In this document: piece after piece, positions 11,837-14,058 of the stretch
How positions within the stretch are numbered: position 1 is the first letter of the stretch
Layout of the letters: each line of letters starts with the position of its first letter
Notes under the pieces: model-generated
What the model was told of the DNA's origin: nothing
Seen by the model: only the letters and a program-made list of their open reading frames with translations
Database searches by the model: none
Made by a program: the position numbers and the translations under genes
From: Propionicimonas sp.
GTDB lineage: Bacteria > Actinomycetota > Actinomycetes > Propionibacteriales > Propionibacteriaceae
DNA length: 14,058 nucleotides
Direction of reading: 5' to 3'
NCBI GenBank assembly: GCA_031119515.1
Contig: JAVHXR010000005.1
Location: 7,846 to 21,903 of the forward strand

Positions 11837-13312
11837 GTGACCAACCCCGCGTTCGGCGCGCCGCCGCAGCCGACCACCCGGCCCGACCTGGCGGGCACCT
11901 TCGGCATGACGGCGTCCACCCACTGGATCGCCACCGCCACCATGCAGTCCGTGCTCGAGCGCGGCGGCAACGCGTTCGACGCCGCCGTCGCGGGAGGCTT
12001 CGTACTGCACGTCGTCGAGCCCCACCTCAACGGCCCCGGCGGCGACCTGACCGGACTGTTCGCCACCGCCGGCGACCCGGGGAACCCGAGGGTCCTTGTC
12101 GGCCAGGGGCCGGCGCCGGCGGCAGCGACCATCGAGCACTACCGCGGCGAGGGGCTCGACCTGGTGCCCGGCTCGGGGGCGCTGGCGGCCGCCGTACCCG
12201 GCGCGGTGGACGCCTGGCTGCTGCTGTTGCGCGACCACGGAACCTGGCCGCTCGCCGACGTGCTGGCGCCGGCCGTCGGCTATGCCCGCGACGGGCATCC
12301 CGTCCTCGCCGCGGTGGCCCGGACCATCACAGGGGTGGCGGACCTGTTCACCCGGCACTGGCCCACCTCCGCCGAGCGCTGGCTTCCGGAAGGGCGGGCA
12401 CCCTCCGCCGGTGACCTGGTCACCAACCCCGAGTACGCGGCGATCCTCGAGCGGCTGATCGGCGCGGCGGCGGGTGCCGGGCGGGCCGGGGGCATCGATG
12501 CCGCGCGGCGGGCGTGGCGCGAGGTGGTCGGTGCTGCCGTCGAGTCGTTCGTCGCCCGGCCGCACCGCCACAGCGACGGCCGCGACCACGCCGGGGTGAT
12601 CACCGCGGCCGACATCGCCGGGTTCGCCGCGAGCTACGAGGACGCGGTCACCCTCGACTTCCGGGGACACGTCATCGCCAAGACCGCAGCCTGGGGGCAG
12701 GGCCCGATGCTGCTGCAGGCCCTCGCGATCCTGGACGGGTTCCCCGACGAGCGGCTCGACCCCGGCACCGAGCTCGGTGCGCACACCGTCCTGGAGGCGA
12801 TGAAGCTCGCGCTGGCCGATCGCGACACCTGGTACGGCGACTCCCTCGACGACCCCGGGGTGCTCTCCGACCTGTTGTCGCCCGGCTACGCCGGCCACCG
12901 GCGCTCGCTGATCGGGGACACCGCCTCCCACGAGCTGCGACCGGGAGTGCCGGCCGGCCGCACCCGGCCGCCGCTGCCGCCGCTGCGGACCGGCTACGAT
13001 CTCGGTTCCGCGCCCGTGGCCTCGCTGCCGGGCACTCCAGCAGCCGGTCCCGCGGCCGAGCGCCCGCCGGCGTCGCTCCGCCAGGCGGACCGGCGGGCGC
13101 TCCCTCTCGGTCTCGTCCCGGAACGATCCCGGCCGCCCCGGACGCGTCAGGCGTCGAGAACCTGCCCGCCGCGCCGCACCTTGTGCCCCACCGTGTCCAT
13201 CTCGACATCGGCGAAGATCAGCGTCTCACCCGCCAGCGCCGGGCGCACGCGACGCAGCACCGCGCCGACCCGCGCCACCAGTTCGCGCGGGCTGAACGGC
13301 TTGGTCACATAA
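11837..13312 (+). CDS. Gamma-glutamyltransferase family protein, broken before the catalytic subunit (chimeric ORF)
   Basis: Real homology covers about residues 1-384 (to ~12988): GGNAFDAAVAGGFVLHVVEPHLNGPGGD is the N-terminal GGT signature; GSGALAAAVPGAVDAWLLLLRDHGTWPLADVLAPAVGYARDGHPV and GFAASYEDAVTLDFRGHVI follow in the usual order; ALAILDGFP and AMKLALADRDTWYGD close the large subunit. GGT proteins are autocleaved before a catalytic Thr that begins the small subunit (TCHxDVVDxxGN region). That whole part is missing. After LPPLR the frame runs through a hairpin-bearing stretch and then antisense through the foreign phoB to a stop at 13310-13312, so the C-terminal ~107 residues are not GGT. 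As it stands the product cannot be active. GTG 11837 is chosen for its leaderless promoter. Confidence 0.75.
   Translation: MTNPAFGAPPQPTTRPDLAGTFGMTASTHWIATATMQSVLERGGNAFDAAVAGGFVLHVVEPHLNGPGGDLTGLFATAGDPGNPRVLVGQGPAPAAATIEHYRGEGLDLVPGSGALAAAVPGAVDAWLLLLRDHGTWPLADVLAPAVGYARDGHPVLAAVARTITGVADLFTRHWPTSAERWLPEGRAPSAGDLVTNPEYAAILERLIGAAAGAGRAGGIDAARRAWREVVGAAVESFVARPHRHSDGRDHAGVITAADIAGFAASYEDAVTLDFRGHVIAKTAAWGQGPMLLQALAILDGFPDERLDPGTELGAHTVLEAMKLALADRDTWYGDSLDDPGVLSDLLSPGYAGHRRSLIGDTASHELRPGVPAGRTRPPLPPLRTGYDLGSAPVASLPGTPAAGPAAERPPASLRQADRRALPLGLVPERSRPPRTRQASRTCPPRRTLCPTVSISTSAKISVSPASAGRTRRSTAPTRATSSRGLNGLVT
13058..13102. terminator. Long GC hairpin just before the phylogenetic junction
   Basis: A 13-base arm (13058-13070) is exactly complementary to 13090-13102, and an inner TCCGCC/GGCGGA dyad extends it. 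The shape is that of a strong intrinsic terminator. It lies where GGT coding sequence should still be running, so this short stretch (about 12,990-13,145) appears to be actinobacterial intergenic DNA placed after a broken GGT, or part of the junction itself. Confidence 0.55.
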
Positions 13313-13617
13313 TCGTCCGCGCCGGTTTCCAGGCCACGCACGCGGTCCTCTTCCTCGCCCCGCGCGGTCAGCATGATGATGGGGACGTTGGCCGTGCCGC
13401 TCGACCGGCGCAGGCGGCGGCACACCTCGATGCCCGACAGGCTTTCGACCATCCAGTCGAGCAGCACGATGTCCGGGACATTCTCCTGCGCCATGATGAG
13501 TGCTTCCTCGCCATCGACCGTGTGGGCGACGTCGAAATCCTCGCGCTTGAAATGCCAGATGAGCAGTTCGGCGAGCGCCGCGTCATCCTCCACCAGCAAC
13601 ATCTTCGCCCGTGCCAT
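13147..13617 (-). CDS. phoB: PhoB phosphate response regulator, truncated: receiver domain only (alphaproteobacterial)
   Basis: The frame encodes 156 aa against the usual ~230. Residues 5-120 are a complete receiver domain: acidic pocket E10-D11-D12, phospho-acceptor D54 in VLLDWMVES, T84 in IMLTARGEEE and K106 in VTKPFSPREL. The linker VEMDTVGHKVRRGGQV follows, and then the frame ends in LDA and a stop just where PhoB would continue with its winged-helix DNA-binding domain (LGPTEFRLL). ATG 13617 has GAGG 8 bp upstream and lies 4 bp after phoU, the phoU-phoB order typical of alphaproteobacteria. GC and codon use differ sharply from the actinobacterial part. The truncation coincides with the junction, so it is likely an artefact and not a receiver-only regulator. 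Confidence 0.85.
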   Translation of the reverse strand: MARAKMLLVEDDAALAELLIWHFKREDFDVAHTVDGEEALIMAQENVPDIVLLDWMVESLSGIEVCRRLRRSSGTANVPIIMLTARGEEEDRVRGLETGADDYVTKPFSPRELVARVGAVLRRVRPALAGETLIFADVEMDTVGHKVRRGGQVLDA

Positions 13618-13621
13618 GCGA

Positions 13622-14058
13622 TCAGTCCTCCGCCTGCGCCGCGCCGCCGCGTTCGCGGTCGGGCAGGGTCTGGCCCGTGGCGGCATAATAGACCATTTCC
13701 GCGACGTTGGTCGCATGGTCGCCGATGCGTTCGATATTCTTGGCGATGAACAGCAGGTGCGCGCACTCGCTGATCGTCTTGGGGTTCTCGACCATGTAGG
13801 TAACGAGCGTGCGGAACACGCTGTTGTAGAAATCGTCCACCACTGTGTCGCGCTCGACCACCGCGAGCGCCAGGTCGGCGTCGCGCGCGGCGAAGGCGTT
13901 CAGGGCATCATGCACCATCTCGCTCGCCACCTGCCCCATGGACGGCAGCAGCGACACCGGCTCCAGCGTGCGCTGGTTGACCGCCACCAGCGGCACGCGC
14001 TTGGCGATGTTCTTGGCATAGTCGCCGATGCGTTCGACCACGCTCACGATCTTGAGCG
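13622..14058 (-). CDS. phoU: PhoU phosphate transport/signalling regulator, C-terminal part (alphaproteobacterial)
   Basis: The frame is open to the window edge, so the N-terminus is outside. The visible ~145 residues hold the second PhoU helical repeat and end of the first: VERIGDYAKNIAKRVP and, later, AKNIERIGDHATNVAEMVYY. The two E(R)IGD(H/Y)AxN motifs are the metal-cluster-binding signatures of PhoU. PhoU links the Pst phosphate transporter to PhoR and keeps the Pho regulon off when phosphate is plentiful. It runs into phoB with a 4-bp gap. Its GC content is lower and its codon choices (AT-ending codons such as GCATAATAG, GATATT) differ from those of the genes left of 13,000. Confidence 0.9.
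   Translation of the reverse strand, partial: LKIVSVVERIGDYAKNIAKRVPLVAVNQRTLEPVSLLPSMGQVASEMVHDALNAFAARDADLALAVVERDTVVDDFYNSVFRTLVTYMVENPKTISECAHLLFIAKNIERIGDHATNVAEMVYYAATGQTLPDRERGGAAQAED

Noticed and set aside
11755..12132. N-terminal extension of the TIR gene up to 12132
   Set aside because: It would run antisense through the GGT N-terminal signature and has no domain character, while ATG 11754 starts right at the TIR first strand.
13147..13617. A natural receiver-only PhoB decoy protein
   Set aside because: The cut coincides with the change in GC and taxonomy, so truncation at a joint explains it better.
1..14058. CRISPR array, insertion sequence, integrase or prophage
   Set aside because: No regularly spaced repeats, transposase or integrase motifs, or terminal inverted repeats were seen on either strand.

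Overview
The window is very GC-rich and reads as an actinobacterial (Actinomycetota) chromosome fragment from about 1 to 13,000. The support is an IdeR/DtxR iron regulator with every metal ligand in place, an acVLRF1-type release-factor homologue, several genes that start directly downstream of a TAnnnT -10 box (leaderless layout), and strong GC hairpin terminators. The last ~0.9 kb (about 13,150-14,058) has visibly lower GC, different codon use, and alphaproteobacterial (Sphingomonadales-like) phoU-phoB genes. It meets the actinobacterial part tail to tail between two broken genes, so I read it as an assembly chimera or foreign joint.

Layout. 1-317: 3' end of an NCS2 nucleobase permease, closed by a 15-bp bidirectional terminator. 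376-1026 (-): an unrecognised 216-aa protein. 1103-1560 (+): a 31-aa single-span microprotein and a 92-aa signal-peptide/Pro-Thr-rich/C-terminal-TM protein. 1582-2241 (-) and 2278-2964 (+): divergent acVLRF1 and ideR, sharing a 36-bp promoter gap. 3050-3412 (+): thioredoxin. 3413-4017: about 600 bp without a convincing gene; it holds a terminator, a promoter followed at once by a C6-loop hairpin (6C-like small RNA candidate), and repeat fragments. 4018-4090: tRNA-Arg(CCU).

4123-7534 is an arsenic resistance cluster: ArsP/DUF318 permease (-), divergent arsR-arsM (+), arsC (-), and a divergent ArsR-ArsC fusion (+). No Acr3 or ArsB is present. The logic suggested is reduction of arsenate (ArsC and perhaps the fusion), methylation of As(III) by ArsM, and export of the methylated product by the ArsP-like permease, with two ArsR-type repressors acting on two divergent promoter regions that carry palindromes. 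The thioredoxin just upstream could serve as electron donor but is probably a housekeeping gene.

7560-8765 (-): an MFS transporter. 8881-11754 (-): a 957-aa TIR - single TM - beta-propeller protein, the most unusual gene here and a candidate membrane-bound NAD-consuming sensor or defence protein. 11837 onward (+): a gamma-glutamyltransferase family gene that loses homology before its catalytic small subunit, followed by a hairpin and then the chimeric junction into truncated phoB and partial phoU.
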